From positions 1,674,001-1,738,000 of the forward strand of contig NZ_RJKQ01000001.1 of the NCBI RefSeq assembly GCF_003751845.1: 64,000 nt of DNA, in the 5' to 3' direction. Source of the stretch: Enterobacter sp. BIGb0383. GTDB lineage: Bacteria; Pseudomonadota; Gammaproteobacteria; Enterobacterales; Enterobacteriaceae. Below the pieces are notes generated by a model that was not told the origin of the DNA, searched no databases, and saw only the letters and a program-made list of their open reading frames with translations. Each line of letters begins with the position of its first letter. Position 1 is the first letter of the stretch. The position numbers were made by a program, and so were the translations under genes. Below are positions 28,467-38,064 of this stretch, piece by piece.

Positions 28467-29312
28467 ATGAGCACCTCATTTTTCGTTGCCGCCGACTGGC
28501 TGGCCGAACATATCGATGACCCGGAAATCCAGATCCTCGATGCGCGGATGGCCCCGCCGGGTCAGGAACACCGCGATGTCGCCGCCGAATACCGCGCCGG
28601 GCATCTGCCGGGCGCGCTGTTTTTTGATATCGAAGCCCTCTCCGACCACAGCAATCCGCTGCCGCATATGATGCCGCGACCGGAAGCTTTCGCCGTGGCG
28701 ATGCGCGAGCTGGGCGTGCAGGATGACAGACATCTGGTGATTTACGATGAGGGCAACCTCTTTTCCGCCCCGCGTGCGTGGTGGATGCTGCGCGCCTTTG
28801 GCGTTGAGCGGGTGTCGATTCTGGCAGGTGGGCTTGCGGGATGGCAGCGCGAAGATCGCCTGCTGCAAACGGGCGACGTGACACTGCCGGAAGGTAATTT
28901 CACCGCCACCTTCGACCCGCAGCAGGTTAAGCGCCTGACCGACGTGCTGCTGGTGAGCCATGAAGGCACCGCTCAGATAGTCGATGCCCGTCCGGCCCCG
29001 CGCTTTAATGGCGAAGCCGACGAGCCGCGTCCGGGCCTGCGTCGGGGTCATATTCCCGGTGCGCGTAACGTGCCCTGGGGCGACATCACCCTTAACGGCG
29101 AGCTGAAAACGACCGACGAGCTGGAGTCGATCTTTGAGCGCCAGGGCGTCGAACTGGACAAGCCCATTATCGTTAGCTGCGGCTCCGGCGTGACGGCGGC
29201 GGTAGTTGCGCTGGCCCTGGCGACGCTGGGCGCGCCGGACGTGACCCTGTATGACGGGTCCTGGAGCGAATGGGGCGCACGCGCCGACCTGCCCGTCGAG
29301 CCTGCGCAATAA
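28467..29312 (+). CDS. sseA: 3-mercaptopyruvate sulfurtransferase SseA
   Basis: 281 residues (K-12 SseA is the same size). Two rhodanese domains: an inactive N-terminal one (about 1-140) and a C-terminal one (about 160-275) with the active loop CGSGVTA, the mercaptopyruvate-type sequence, at about residue 237. It transfers sulfur from 3-mercaptopyruvate to thiophilic acceptors or releases hydrogen sulfide in the cytosol. A GGAG precedes the ATG. The stop TAA shares its last A with the ATG of an RpiR regulator, which is unusual for sseA. Confidence 0.96.
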   Translation: MSTSFFVAADWLAEHIDDPEIQILDARMAPPGQEHRDVAAEYRAGHLPGALFFDIEALSDHSNPLPHMMPRPEAFAVAMRELGVQDDRHLVIYDEGNLFSAPRAWWMLRAFGVERVSILAGGLAGWQREDRLLQTGDVTLPEGNFTATFDPQQVKRLTDVLLVSHEGTAQIVDARPAPRFNGEADEPRPGLRRGHIPGARNVPWGDITLNGELKTTDELESIFERQGVELDKPIIVSCGSGVTAAVVALALATLGAPDVTLYDGSWSEWGARADLPVEPAQ

Positions 29313-30085
29313 TGGACAGTCGCCTGGCCCCGCTGCTCACCCGTGCGGAATCGCTGACCCGCGCCGAGTACCGCGTGCTTGCGCATCTGACGGAGCATCC
29401 GCTGCTGGTGGGCAATATCACCGTGCGCGAGCTGGCGCAGGCGACCTTTGTTTCGACGGCGACCATTATGCGACTGTGCCAGAAACTCGGCTTCAGCGGT
29501 TTTAGTGAGCTGACGTGGCACTGCAAACAACTGTTATCGGATACGCCACCGCAGATAACGCCGGTCGAAAGCACGCCGGACGTTTTTCCCGCCGCGTTCG
29601 ACGCCTTTATCGCTAACTATCAGCGGACTTTTCAGTGGGCAACGACGGAAAAGCGTCAGCAGTTTGCGGCGCTGCTGCGCGATAAAGAGAGTTTCTTCCT
29701 TTACGGGGCCGGGTTCTCCTGGCTGTTCGCCGACTATCTCAGTAAGAAGCTGCAGGTTATGGGTAAAACGGCCTTTATTTCCGGGCCGGGCGACAGCCGC
29801 AATATTTTTCTCAGCAACGCGCCGCGCTATCAGGTGTTTATCGCGGTATCGCGCAGCGGGGAAACGGAGCAGGTGCTGGATAAGGCGCGTATTGCCCGCA
29901 ATGTCGGGATGACGGTCATCGCCTTTACCCGCGCGTCGGCCAATACCCTCGCCGGGCTGGCGGATCTTCATTTTGCGCTTTATGACGAAGCGGTACACTT
30001 CGCCGCCGAGGCGGCAGGCGTCACCTCGTTTGAGTCAAATCTGGTGCTGCTGATGGATTTACTGCTGCTGGAAGCCACGGGGTGA
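29312..30085 (+). CDS. RpiR/MurR-family transcriptional regulator
   Basis: 257 residues from the ATG at 29312, which overlaps the sseA stop as TAATG; a longer upstream reading would run deep into sseA and lacks similarity. N-terminal winged helix-turn-helix (about 1-75, VRELAQATFVSTATIMRLCQKLGFSG) is followed by a SIS sugar-phosphate-binding domain (about 105-240, with FFLYGAGFS and AVSRSGETEQVL). The family senses phosphosugars and often controls GH4/PTS operons. The only such operon nearby starts at 24469, so it is the likely target. Translation is probably coupled to sseA. K-12 has no such gene here. Confidence 0.9.
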   Translation: MDSRLAPLLTRAESLTRAEYRVLAHLTEHPLLVGNITVRELAQATFVSTATIMRLCQKLGFSGFSELTWHCKQLLSDTPPQITPVESTPDVFPAAFDAFIANYQRTFQWATTEKRQQFAALLRDKESFFLYGAGFSWLFADYLSKKLQVMGKTAFISGPGDSRNIFLSNAPRYQVFIAVSRSGETEQVLDKARIARNVGMTVIAFTRASANTLAGLADLHFALYDEAVHFAAEAAGVTSFESNLVLLMDLLLLEATG

Positions 30086-30098
30086 CGTCTCACCCCGT
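30077..30098. terminator. Hairpin between the RpiR gene and sseB
   Basis: ACGGGGTGA pairs exactly with TCACCCCGT around CGTC. The RpiR stop codon TGA lies in the left arm. No T run follows, so termination may be weak or Rho-assisted for both convergent genes. Confidence 0.5.
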
Positions 30099-30103
30099 CA
30101 GCC

Positions 30104-30880
30104 TCAGATAATGCGATTTTGTTTGAAGTCGCGCAGGAAGCTGCCCCAGCGGCGTTCATAAAACGGCGTGATATGGGCCAGCATAAAGTGGCTGATGCCC
30201 TTCTCACCCTCAACGACCTGGCAGATATCAATCGGCTCATCGCCCGGCAAAGTATCCGTCGCCACGCTGCCCGCGGCCTGAATAATCTCTTCGATATCCC
30301 CTTCCGCGTCGATGCCGATCAGCAGATTGGATTCGCCGTCAGCCTGCTCTTTAATGGAGCAGATAAACGCACGCTTGACGGTCCTGATACTCTTAAACAG
30401 CGTCGTCAGGGAGTCCACCATCTGCGCCGGTGGCTCGGCCACTTCGGAGAGCAGCAGCGGCACGCCGCCTTCCAGCACCTGACGGGTACTGAGCGGGTTA
30501 CCCTCTTCACCGATAAGATGGCTGATTTCACGCGGGGTAAACTCTTTCCCGGTCGGCAGTTTAGCATTGAGGAACAGCGCTTCGCCCTGGGTCATCTCAA
30601 ATAGCGTGCGCGCAGGCATCACCACAAACGCCTGTTCCTCTTCCACCGCCTGCTGCAACGCTTCCAGCGAGGTGAAGAACGGGATCACCGTGGTGCCGTC
30701 CTCTTTTTCCCAGTGCTGAATATCCAGCGCGCTGTCGTCAACGACCGCTTCGCCGTCTGCGGCGGTGCCGGGCACCCAGACGGTGGATTCCAGAAGGGTA
30801 CGGAAAAATGCCGGACGGTGAGCTGGCTCGGTCGCCGCCTTTTCCAACAGGGTTTCTAATTCGTTTTTGGTATCGGACAT
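30104..30880 (-). CDS. sseB: SseB family protein (serine-sensitivity enhancing)
   Basis: 258 residues from ATG 30880, giving MSDTKNELETLLEKAATEP as in K-12 SseB (the upstream in-frame reading is the pepB-sseB spacer). Soluble, with an N-terminal SseB domain and a C-terminal enhanced-serine-sensitivity domain. K-12 SseB was named for altered serine sensitivity on overproduction; biochemistry is unknown. It lies downstream of pepB on the same strand with a hairpin in between. It is unrelated to the Salmonella SPI-2 translocon protein of the same name. Confidence 0.93.
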   Translation of the reverse strand: MSDTKNELETLLEKAATEPAHRPAFFRTLLESTVWVPGTAADGEAVVDDSALDIQHWEKEDGTTVIPFFTSLEALQQAVEEEQAFVVMPARTLFEMTQGEALFLNAKLPTGKEFTPREISHLIGEEGNPLSTRQVLEGGVPLLLSEVAEPPAQMVDSLTTLFKSIRTVKRAFICSIKEQADGESNLLIGIDAEGDIEEIIQAAGSVATDTLPGDEPIDICQVVEGEKGISHFMLAHITPFYERRWGSFLRDFKQNRII

Positions 30881-30900
30881 AGATTTCACAAGGTTAGTCC

Positions 30901-30924
30901 GGCCCTCTTCGTCTGAAGAGGGCC
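30901..30924 (-). terminator. Hairpin between pepB and sseB
   Basis: GGCCCTCTTC pairs with GAAGAGGGCC around GTCT, a perfect 10-bp stem. There is no T run on the minus strand, so it may be an mRNA-processing or stabilising structure as much as a terminator. Confidence 0.55.
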
Positions 30925-30931
30925 GCAATGA

Positions 30932-32218
30932 TTACGCGGTCAGCATGTTCGCAATAGCGCGCACGCCAAGACCGGTTGCGCCCGCAGCCCACTGATCCAC
31001 GGCGGATTTACGGTAGGTCGCAGAGCAGTCAATGTGCAGCCAGCCTTCATGGTAGTTTTCCACGAAGTGGGACAGAAAGCCCGCTGCGGTGCTGGCCCCG
31101 GCCGGGTTAGCGGCGCCGGAGGTGTTGTTCAGCTCGGCAAAGTTGGACGGCAGCTGGCTGCGGTGGAACTCGGCCAGCGGCAGACGCCAGAACGGCTCGT
31201 TTTCAGCCTGGGCGCTCGCCATAAAGCGGGCGGCCAGCGCATCGTCAAAGCTGAACAGCGCGTGGAAATCGTTGCCCAGCGCGGTTTTCGCCGCACCGGT
31301 CAGGGTTGCCGCATCGATGATCAGCTCTGGTTTCTGCGCGCTGGCGTCGATCAGACCATCGGCCAGAACCAGACGGCCTTCCGCATCGGTATTCATGATC
31401 TCAACGGTTTTACCGTTACGATAGCGAATGATGTCACCCAGCTTAAAGGCGTTGCCGCTGATCAGGTTGTCCGCACAGCACAGGTAGAGCTTAACGCGCT
31501 TGTTCAGGCCACGGGTGACCGCAAAGGCCAGTGCGCCGGTCATCAGCGCCGCGCCGCCCATATCGGACTTCATGGAGTCCATAAAGGCGCTCTGTTTGAT
31601 GCTGTAGCCGCCGGAATCAAAGGTAATACCTTTCCCGACCAGGCAAGCGTAAACCGGAGCTTCTTTATCACCGCTCGGGTTGTAATCCAGCACCAGCAGG
31701 ACCGGCGGGCGTTCTGAACCACGACCCACGGTGTGCAGGCCAAGGTAGTTCTGCTCGCGCAGATCTTCACCTTTGGTTATGCGATAAGACATTTTCTCAC
31801 CGGCCACGCCGCAGAGCAGGTCTACCGCACGCTGGGCCAGCTGTTCCGGACCCAGATCTTCCGCCGGGGCGTTAATGGTGTCACGCACCCAGTCAATGAT
31901 ATTCAGGCGGCTATCCAGCTCTTTCTGCTGCTCAGCATCAAGCGTTGCCCACTCGACTTTACGGGTGCCTTTCGGGCCTTTATAACCCTGCCAGAATGCC
32001 CAGCTGCGCTCTACGTCCCAGCCTTCACCGGCGAGCGTGACGTGCTTGATGCCCATCCCGTCAATTTTACGGGCGGCGCGCTGGATCAGGCCTGCGTCAT
32101 CTTTACCGTTCAGGTGCAGGGTGATGCCGTCGTTATTGATGCTGTACGTCGCTTTTTCACCCCAGCGGCCGTCCGCAGGCTGCGTCGAAAGAACGATGTT
32201 CATGGCTTGTGTTGTCAT
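30932..32218 (-). CDS. pepB: Aminopeptidase B (M17 leucyl aminopeptidase family)
   Basis: 428 residues from ATG 32218 (K-12 PepB: 427, MTEAMKITLSTQPAD). The C-terminal M17 catalytic domain shows [26 protein letters not shown] and the signature [10 protein letters not shown], with the metal-binding Asp/Glu and catalytic Lys/Arg. It removes N-terminal residues, preferring acidic ones, from peptides in the cytosol as a hexamer with two metal ions. The gene follows iscX, separated by a strong terminator, the usual enterobacterial order. Confidence 0.96.
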   Translation of the reverse strand: MTTQAMNIVLSTQPADGRWGEKATYSINNDGITLHLNGKDDAGLIQRAARKIDGMGIKHVTLAGEGWDVERSWAFWQGYKGPKGTRKVEWATLDAEQQKELDSRLNIIDWVRDTINAPAEDLGPEQLAQRAVDLLCGVAGEKMSYRITKGEDLREQNYLGLHTVGRGSERPPVLLVLDYNPSGDKEAPVYACLVGKGITFDSGGYSIKQSAFMDSMKSDMGGAALMTGALAFAVTRGLNKRVKLYLCCADNLISGNAFKLGDIIRYRNGKTVEIMNTDAEGRLVLADGLIDASAQKPELIIDAATLTGAAKTALGNDFHALFSFDDALAARFMASAQAENEPFWRLPLAEFHRSQLPSNFAELNNTSGAANPAGASTAAGFLSHFVENYHEGWLHIDCSATYRKSAVDQWAAGATGLGVRAIANMLTA

Positions 32219-32249
32219 ATTTATCCCTTTTCGTTCATGCATAAATCAG

Positions 32250-32277
32250 AAACGGGCGGCCTTTGGGCCGCCCGTTT
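32250..32277 (-). terminator. Terminator of the isc operon
   Basis: AAACGGGCGGCC and GGCCGCCCGTTT make a 12-bp perfect stem around TTTG, between iscX and pepB. The T tract on the minus strand is short (TTTCTGATTT). Confidence 0.85.
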
Positions 32278-32279
32278 AT

Positions 32280-32480
32280 TTAATCAGCTTCGTCCAGCCA
32301 GACCAGCAGGATCGCTTCGAGAACTTTTTCGTTCGATGCCTGAGGGTCATCGTCGAACTCTTCGAGATCGCAAATCCATTGATGCAGGTCGGTAAAACGT
32401 ACGGTTTTCGGATCGAGATCCGGGCGGCTGTCGTACAGCGCCTCGCCGATTTCGCGGCTGTCGGTCCACTTCAGTCCCAT
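32280..32480 (-). CDS. iscX: Iron-binding regulator of cysteine desulfurase, IscX
   Basis: 66 residues, the K-12 length. Small acidic protein ([19 protein letters not shown]...WLDEAD) that binds IscS and iron and slows or tunes cluster assembly, as a frataxin-like modulator. It is the last gene of the isc operon, 11 bases after fdx. Confidence 0.97.
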   Translation of the reverse strand: MGLKWTDSREIGEALYDSRPDLDPKTVRFTDLHQWICDLEEFDDDPQASNEKVLEAILLVWLDEAD

Positions 32481-32491
32481 ACTACCCTCTG

Positions 32492-32827
32492 TTAATGTTC
32501 GCGTGCATGGTTGATTGTGTAACGCGGAATTTCGACCACCAGATCTTCATCGGTGACTTTCGCCTGACAGCTCAGACGGCTCTCCGGTTCCAGACCCCAG
32601 GCTTTATCCAGCATATCGTCTTCATCTTCCGTGCTTTCGTCCAGGGAATCAAACCCTTCGCGCACAACACAGTGACAGGTGGTACAGGCACAGGATTTCT
32701 CACAGGCATGTTCCAGCTCGATGCCGCCGCGCAGGGCAACATCAAGAATGGTTTCACCGACATTCGCTTCCAGAACTACGCCATCCGGACAGTAGTCCTG
32801 ATGAGGTAAAAATACAATTTTTGGCAT
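32492..32827 (-). CDS. fdx: [2Fe-2S] ferredoxin of the ISC system
   Basis: 111 residues, the K-12 length. Adrenodoxin-type ferredoxin with cluster ligands in the [10 protein letters not shown] stretch (C42, C48, C51) and a fourth Cys near 87 (LSCQAK). It supplies electrons for cluster formation on IscU. It starts one base after hscA ends. Confidence 0.98.
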   Translation of the reverse strand: MPKIVFLPHQDYCPDGVVLEANVGETILDVALRGGIELEHACEKSCACTTCHCVVREGFDSLDESTEDEDDMLDKAWGLEPESRLSCQAKVTDEDLVVEIPRYTINHAREH

Positions 32828-32828
32828 A

Positions 32829-34679
32829 TTACACCTCGTCCACAGAATGGCCTTTCAGCGCGGTACGGACTGACTTGTCCATCCGGCGGGCGGCGAAATC
32901 CTGGGTTTGTTTGTCTACGTTTTTAATGGCTTGTTCTATTGCATCAGCGTCATCGCCGAGGGCGGCCGTCTGCAGGTGCGCGGCAGCCTCATCGATAACC
33001 TGACGCTCTGCGGCGCTGAGCAGCGCGGCATCGGCGACGAGCGCGCCGTTCAGGCTTTCCAGCACGCGGGCGGCTTCGACTTTTTGCTCGGCCAGCATAC
33101 GCGCGCTCACATCCTGTTCAGCAAAACTCATCGATTCCTGAATCATGGTGGCGATTTCGTTATCGGTCAGGCCGTAGGACGGTTTGACCTGGATAGAAGA
33201 TTCCACGCCGGTGGATTTCTCCATGGCGCTGACGCTCAGCAGGCCGTCGGCATCCACCTGGAAGGTGACGCGAATATGCGCCCCGCCCGCCGGTAGCGCC
33301 GGAATACCGCGCAGCGCGAAACGCGCCAGCGAACGACAGTCCTGAACCAGCTCGCGCTCGCCCTGCATGACATGGATAGACATGGCGGTCTGCCCGTCTT
33401 TAAAGGTGGTGAACTCCTGCGCGCGGGCCACCGGAATGGTGGTGTTACGCGGGATCACCTTCTCAACCAGGCCGCCCATGGTTTCCAGCCCGAGAGAGAG
33501 CGGGATCACGTCCAGCAGCAGCATTTCGCTGTCCGGCTTGTTGCCGACCAGGATATCCGCCTGAATCGCTGCGCCGATGGCCACCACTTTGTCCGGGTCG
33601 ATAGAGGTCAGCGGCGGGCGCGAGAAGAACTCACCCACGCGTTCACGCACCAGCGGTACGCGGGTCGAACCGCCTACCATCACCACTTCGCTCACCTCAG
33701 CGGCATCCACACCGGCATCTTTCAGCGCCCGACGGCATGCCAGCAGCGTCCGCTTAACCAGGGTGCCGATCAGTTCATCAAACTGCGCCCGGGTGATATC
33801 ACCCTGCCAGCCCGCGACCTCAACGCGCACGCTGTCGGCATCGCTCAGGGCGATCTTGGCAGCAATGGCGGCATCGAGCAGCGCACGCTGAAGATGGTTA
33901 TCCTGGCGGTCGTCTAACCCGGCCTGCTCACGAATAAAGTCCGCCAGCAGATGGTCAAAATCATCGCCGCCGAGGGCGGAGTCACCGCCGGTCGCCAGCA
34001 CTTCAAAGACCCCGCGGCTCAGGCGCAGGATCGAAATATCAAAGGTGCCGCCGCCGAGATCGTACACGGCAATGACGCCTTCCTGGCCGGAATCCAGACC
34101 GTAAGCAATAGCGGCTGCGGTCGGTTCATTCAGCAGGCGCAGGACGTGCAGACCCGCCAGTCGGGCGGCGTCTTTGGTACCCTGACGCTGCGCGTCGTCG
34201 AAATAGGCGGGCACGGTAATCACCACGCCGTCCAGTTCGCCGTCCAGCGCTTCACGCGCACGCGCCGCCAGCGCCTGAAGAATATCGGCGGAGACGCGGA
34301 TCGGGTTAAGTAAACCGGCAGGGGTGGCAATCATCGGCAGGCCGTTTTCACTGGCCTGTAGCTGGTAAGGCAGGTGCGGGTAGCGGGCCTGAATATCGGC
34401 CAGCGAGCGGCCCATCATGCGCTTCACGGAGCTGATGGTGTTGACCGGATCCTGTGCCGCAAGGGCACGGGCTTCGTCACCAACGATATGGCTTCCGGCC
34501 TGATAATGGACCACGGAAGGCAGCAGATCGCGACCTTTGCTGTCCACAAGGGTTTCCGCCTGGCCGCTACGCACGGTAGCCACCAGGGAATTGGTGGTGC
34601 CCAGGTCTATGCCCGCCGCCAGACGCCGCTGGTGCGGCGCGGCGCTCAGGCCCGGCTCACTAATTTGTAATAACGCCAT
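32829..34679 (-). CDS. hscA: Hsp70-type chaperone HscA
   Basis: 616 residues, the K-12 length. DnaK-family chaperone dedicated to cluster transfer from IscU. Nucleotide-binding domain about 1-385 ([36 protein letters not shown]), then the substrate domain, which recognises LPPVK in IscU, and a helical lid. It is downstream of its co-chaperone hscB by 18 bases. Confidence 0.98.
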   Translation of the reverse strand: MALLQISEPGLSAAPHQRRLAAGIDLGTTNSLVATVRSGQAETLVDSKGRDLLPSVVHYQAGSHIVGDEARALAAQDPVNTISSVKRMMGRSLADIQARYPHLPYQLQASENGLPMIATPAGLLNPIRVSADILQALAARAREALDGELDGVVITVPAYFDDAQRQGTKDAARLAGLHVLRLLNEPTAAAIAYGLDSGQEGVIAVYDLGGGTFDISILRLSRGVFEVLATGGDSALGGDDFDHLLADFIREQAGLDDRQDNHLQRALLDAAIAAKIALSDADSVRVEVAGWQGDITRAQFDELIGTLVKRTLLACRRALKDAGVDAAEVSEVVMVGGSTRVPLVRERVGEFFSRPPLTSIDPDKVVAIGAAIQADILVGNKPDSEMLLLDVIPLSLGLETMGGLVEKVIPRNTTIPVARAQEFTTFKDGQTAMSIHVMQGERELVQDCRSLARFALRGIPALPAGGAHIRVTFQVDADGLLSVSAMEKSTGVESSIQVKPSYGLTDNEIATMIQESMSFAEQDVSARMLAEQKVEAARVLESLNGALVADAALLSAAERQVIDEAAAHLQTAALGDDADAIEQAIKNVDKQTQDFAARRMDKSVRTALKGHSVDEV

Positions 34680-34697
34680 GTTTTGCTTCCAAAAAAA

Positions 34698-35213
34698 TTA
34701 AAAGTCGAGCAGTTTTTCTTCTAATTGTTCTGCCGAGCTTTGAAGTTTATCGAGAAAACGCAGTTTGCGCACGGTGTCCGCCGCCGTCTCCCAGCTGGAT
34801 CCCGCCAGCTGTTCCGTCATTAACTGAAGACGCGATTTGTACATCTGTGCAACCCGCTGTTGAAAAGCTGAAAGTCGCCCGGCGTCCTGCGCCTGGTCTA
34901 TTTCATCCAGCTCCTCACGAAGTTCCAGCTGCTCCATCAAAAACGCCGTGTCGCGAACCGTATGCTGTTCGCTGGCTAAATCAAAGCCGTGCAGCGAGAG
35001 CAAATACTCGGCGCGGGACAGCGGGTGGCGCAGGGTCTGCCAGGCCTGATTGATGGTGGCGGACTGCTGTACCGCCGCCAGCTGCTCGGCCGCCGACCCG
35101 CTGGCGAATTTATCGGGATGGAACTGACGCTGCAGATCCTGAAAACGCACGGCGAGCGCCTGGGTGTCGAGCGGATAACCGGCTGGCAACCCAAAGAGGG
35201 TGAAGTAATCCAT
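34698..35213 (-). CDS. hscB: J-domain co-chaperone HscB
   Basis: 171 residues from ATG 35213, matching K-12 ([16 protein letters not shown]); an upstream in-frame extension would run through the iscA-hscB hairpin and is rejected. N-terminal J domain with HPD (QFHPDKF), then a three-helix C-terminal domain that binds IscU. It stimulates HscA ATPase. Confidence 0.97.
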   Translation of the reverse strand: MDYFTLFGLPAGYPLDTQALAVRFQDLQRQFHPDKFASGSAAEQLAAVQQSATINQAWQTLRHPLSRAEYLLSLHGFDLASEQHTVRDTAFLMEQLELREELDEIDQAQDAGRLSAFQQRVAQMYKSRLQLMTEQLAGSSWETAADTVRKLRFLDKLQSSAEQLEEKLLDF

Positions 35214-35242
35214 AACAATCTCAGGGGTTTCATCGTAAAACA

Positions 35243-35273
35243 AACCCCACGCGCAGCAGGCTGCGGTGGGGTT
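35243..35273 (-). terminator. Attenuator-like hairpin between iscA and hscB
   Basis: AACCCCAC pairs with GTGGGGTT around a GC-rich loop; on the minus strand it is followed by TGTTTTAC. It would allow partial termination inside the isc operon, giving more iscRSUA than hscBA-fdx-iscX message. Confidence 0.6.
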
Positions 35274-35287
35274 ATCGGGAACCGCGA

Positions 35288-35611
35288 CTAAACGTGGAAG
35301 CTTTCGCCGCAGCCACACTCATCTTTGACGTTCGGGTTGGTAAACTTAAACCCTTCGTTCAGGCCTTCTTTGACGAAGTCCAGCTGAGTGCCATCGAGGA
35401 ACTGAAGGCTCTTGCCATCGACCACAACCTTGACGCCTTTGTCTTCGAACACGGTATCTTCTACCGCCGGTTCATCAACAAACTCCAGAATATAGGCCAT
35501 TCCGGAGCAGCCTGACGTACGCACGCCCAGACGCAGGCCAAATCCCTTACCACGGTTGGTCAGGAAAGAATTTACTCGCGCGGCAGCACTGTCGCTAAGG
35601 GTAATCGACAT
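35288..35611 (-). CDS. iscA: Iron-sulfur carrier IscA
   Basis: 107 residues, the K-12 length. A-type carrier with the three conserved cysteines: C35 (TSGCSGMAY), C99 and C101 (DECGCGESF). It carries iron or clusters to [4Fe-4S] targets. It follows iscU by 13 bases. Confidence 0.98.
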   Translation of the reverse strand: MSITLSDSAAARVNSFLTNRGKGFGLRLGVRTSGCSGMAYILEFVDEPAVEDTVFEDKGVKVVVDGKSLQFLDGTQLDFVKEGLNEGFKFTNPNVKDECGCGESFHV

Positions 35612-35624
35612 ACCTTTACCTCAA

Positions 35625-36011
35625 TTATTTAGCTTCACGTTTGCTTTTGTAATCCGCGATTGCGGCTTTAATCGCGTCTTCCGCCAGGATAGAGCAGTGG
35701 ATCTTAACCGGCGGCAGCTCCAGCTCTTCGGCGATATCGGTGTTCTTGATCGCCTGCGCTTCGTCCAGGGACTTGCCTTTCACCCATTCGGTGATCAGCG
35801 AGCTGGAGGCAATGGCGGAGCCACAGCCGTAGGTTTTAAAACGCGCGTCTTCGATGATGCCGTCGTTGTTCACTTTGATCTGCAGTTTCATGACGTCGCC
35901 ACAGGCCGGTGCACCCACCATGCCGCTGCCAACGGATTCATCGCTGTTGTCAAAGGAGCCAACGTTGCGCGGATTCTCGTAATGATCGATAACTTTTTCG
36001 CTGTATGCCAT
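35625..36011 (-). CDS. iscU: Iron-sulfur scaffold IscU
   Basis: 128 residues, the K-12 length. Cluster ligands C37 (PACGD), C63 (YGCGSA) and C106 (KIHCSIL) are present, with the LPPVK chaperone-recognition motif just before C106. It is the platform on which IscS sulfur and iron form a [2Fe-2S] cluster. It is 27 bases after iscS. Confidence 0.98.
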   Translation of the reverse strand: MAYSEKVIDHYENPRNVGSFDNSDESVGSGMVGAPACGDVMKLQIKVNNDGIIEDARFKTYGCGSAIASSSLITEWVKGKSLDEAQAIKNTDIAEELELPPVKIHCSILAEDAIKAAIADYKSKREAK

Positions 36012-36038
36012 GGTAATTTTTCCTCTCAGGTTCCCGAA

Positions 36039-37253
36039 TTAATGATGTGACCATTCAATGCTGTTCAGATCCACGCCCTGCTTAAACATTTCCCACAGCG
36101 GAGAAAGGTCGCGCAGACGGCCAATGGAGTTGCGAACGAGCTGGATGGCGTAGTCAATCTCTTCTTCGGTAGTGAAACGACCTAAAGAGAAACGGATGGA
36201 GCTGTGCGCCAGTTCGTCGGTCATGCCCAGTGCACGCAGCACGTAGGATGGCTCAAGACTTGCAGACGTACAGGCAGAACCGGAGGAAACGGCCAGGTCT
36301 TTCAGCGCCATAATCAGCGATTCGCCTTCAACATAGTTGAAGCTGACGTTGAGAATGTTCGGTGCGCCCTGCTCAAGGTCACCGTTCAGGTAGACCTCTT
36401 CCATATCTTTCACGCCGTCCCACAGACGGTTACGCAGAGTGCGCAGGCGCGCCATCTCGGTTTCCATCTCTTCTTTCGCGATACGGTAGGCTTCGCCCAT
36501 ACCGACGATCTGGTGGACAGGCAGGGTACCGGAACGCATGCCGCGCTCGTGACCGCCGCCGTGCATCTGCGCTTCGATACGGATACGCGGTTTACGACGC
36601 ACGTACAGCGCGCCGATCCCTTTCGGACCGTAGATTTTGTGGCCGGAGAAGGACATCAGGTCCACCTTCAGCTGGCTCAGGTCGATAGGCAGTTTGCCCA
36701 CGCTCTGAGTGGCATCCACGTGATAGATGATACCGCGAGCGCGGCACATTTCGCCGATGGTGGCGATGTCCTGCACCACGCCGATTTCGTTATTCACGTG
36801 CATGATGGAAACGAGGATGGTGTCATCACGCATCGCCGCTTCGAGTTCTTTCAGGTCGATAATGCCGTTGCTTTTCGGCGCGAGGTAGGTAACTTCGAAA
36901 CCTTCACGCTCCAGCTGACGACAGGTATCCAGCACCGCTTTATGCTCGGTTTTGCTGGTGATGATGTGCTTGCCTTTTTTCTGATAGAAGTTGGCCGCAC
37001 CTTTAATCGCCAGGTTGTCGGATTCGGTCGCACCAGAGGTAAAGACGATTTCACGCGGGTCAGCACCGACCAGATCGGCGATCTGATTACGGGCGATATC
37101 GACCGCCTCTTCCGCCTGCCAGCCGAAACGGTGTGAGCGGGAGGCCGGGTTACCAAAGTTCCCGTCCAGGGTCAGGCACTGCATCATTTTCTCAGCAACA
37201 CGCGGGTCCGCCGGCGTGGTTGCGGAGTAATCGAGATAGATCGGTAATTTCAT
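36039..37253 (-). CDS. iscS: Cysteine desulfurase IscS
   Basis: 404 residues from ATG 37253 ([16 protein letters not shown]), the K-12 length. Class V aminotransferase fold with the PLP lysine in [12 protein letters not shown] (about K206) and the sulfur-carrying loop [13 protein letters not shown] (about C328). It provides sulfur to IscU and to tRNA thiolation, including through TusA and ThiI. A 158-base structured region separates it from iscR. Confidence 0.98.
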   Translation of the reverse strand: MKLPIYLDYSATTPADPRVAEKMMQCLTLDGNFGNPASRSHRFGWQAEEAVDIARNQIADLVGADPREIVFTSGATESDNLAIKGAANFYQKKGKHIITSKTEHKAVLDTCRQLEREGFEVTYLAPKSNGIIDLKELEAAMRDDTILVSIMHVNNEIGVVQDIATIGEMCRARGIIYHVDATQSVGKLPIDLSQLKVDLMSFSGHKIYGPKGIGALYVRRKPRIRIEAQMHGGGHERGMRSGTLPVHQIVGMGEAYRIAKEEMETEMARLRTLRNRLWDGVKDMEEVYLNGDLEQGAPNILNVSFNYVEGESLIMALKDLAVSSGSACTSASLEPSYVLRALGMTDELAHSSIRFSLGRFTTEEEIDYAIQLVRNSIGRLRDLSPLWEMFKQGVDLNSIEWSHH

Positions 37254-37286
37254 TGCTCTTAAACTCCGTACATCACTCAAATGCAA

Positions 37287-37403
37287 GGAATCAGGCGTCC
37301 GGCTGGATGTACAACCGCTCGGGTGGGGCTTTGCCCTCGCCTGATTCTGAAATCTTTATTTTATAATGTCATTAACGCCCGACGCGTCTGTTCGCATCGG
37401 GCG
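37287..37403 (-). promoter_or_regulatory. Structured iscR-iscS intergenic mRNA element
   Basis: Two inverted repeats lie in the 158-base spacer: GAATCAGGCG (37287-37296) pairs perfectly with CGCCTGATTC (37338-37347) across 41 bases, and CGCCCGACGCG (37376-37386) pairs with CGCATCGGGCG (37393-37403) with one mismatch. In K-12 this spacer folds and lets iscR mRNA survive when RyhB causes degradation of iscSUA. Confidence 0.65.
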
Positions 37404-37411
37404 GGTAAATC

Positions 37412-37903
37412 TTATGCGCGCAGCTTAACGTTAATCGTGTCCTGCGAGCGGGTAGAGCGGTGGGTCTCATGGGACTGCTGACGGTCTGATACATCGAGCA
37501 CTTCCTGGTTGTTCACCAGTTCGCCGAGGGTGATGTTGTTCAGGAAGCCGGTCAGACGGTCGCTCAGATCGCGCCACAGCGCGTGGGTCAGGCACTTATC
37601 GCCGCCCTGGCATCCGCCTTTACCCTGACAGCGGGTGGCGTCTACCGATTCGTCAACGGCGCTGATCACTTCACCTACGGCGATGCTTGACGCATCTTTG
37701 CCCAGCAGATAACCACCGCCAGGACCACGGACGCTGGAAACCAGGCCGTTTTTACGTAAACGAGAGAACAGCTGCTCAAGATAGGAAAGCGAGATTCCCT
37801 GTCGCTCAGAAATATCAGCCAACGGCACCGGACCCGATTCGGAGTTGAGTGCAACGTCCAGCATGGCAGTCACGGCATAACGCCCTTTAGATGTCAGTCT
37901 CAT
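37412..37903 (-). CDS. iscR: Iron-sulfur cluster regulator IscR
   Basis: 163 residues (K-12: 162). Rrf2-family winged helix protein ([19 protein letters not shown]) with [2Fe-2S] ligands C92, C98, C104 and H107 in [17 protein letters not shown]. The holo-form represses its own operon; the apo-form acts at type 2 sites. It heads the isc operon and has two type 1 sites upstream. Confidence 0.98.
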   Translation of the reverse strand: MRLTSKGRYAVTAMLDVALNSESGPVPLADISERQGISLSYLEQLFSRLRKNGLVSSVRGPGGGYLLGKDASSIAVGEVISAVDESVDATRCQGKGGCQGGDKCLTHALWRDLSDRLTGFLNNITLGELVNNQEVLDVSDRQQSHETHRSTRSQDTINVKLRA

Positions 37904-37981
37904 GTCTTACTTAACCTCAACGCGCCCCTGTCCGGGGTTTTATATTAATTAAAGGTGTTGCATAGCGAGAGCAAGGATGAC

Positions 37982-38031
37982 ATTCCTGACTAAAATGGTC
38001 AACTATTTACTTGACTGTTTTAGTCAGGTAT
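37982..38031 (-). promoter_or_regulatory. Two abutting type 1 IscR sites at the isc promoter
   Basis: Read on the minus strand, 38031-38007 matches the type 1 consensus ATASYYGACTRWWWYAGTCRRSTAT at 24 of 25 positions. The next 25 bases, 38006-37982, match at 23 of 25. The sites touch end to end. The isc promoter lies between here and iscR. Confidence 0.85.
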
Positions 38032-38064
38032 TTGGCAATGCGTGCCGTTTCGCTCGAGGCAGCC

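Noticed and set aside
32850-34670. Possible second DnaK
   Set aside because: Length, gene order and sequence fit HscA of the isc operon; it is not a general DnaK.
37376-37403. REP element in the iscR-iscS spacer
   Set aside because: The stem resembles a REP arm, but only one unit is present and its sequence lacks the usual GCCGGATG core.
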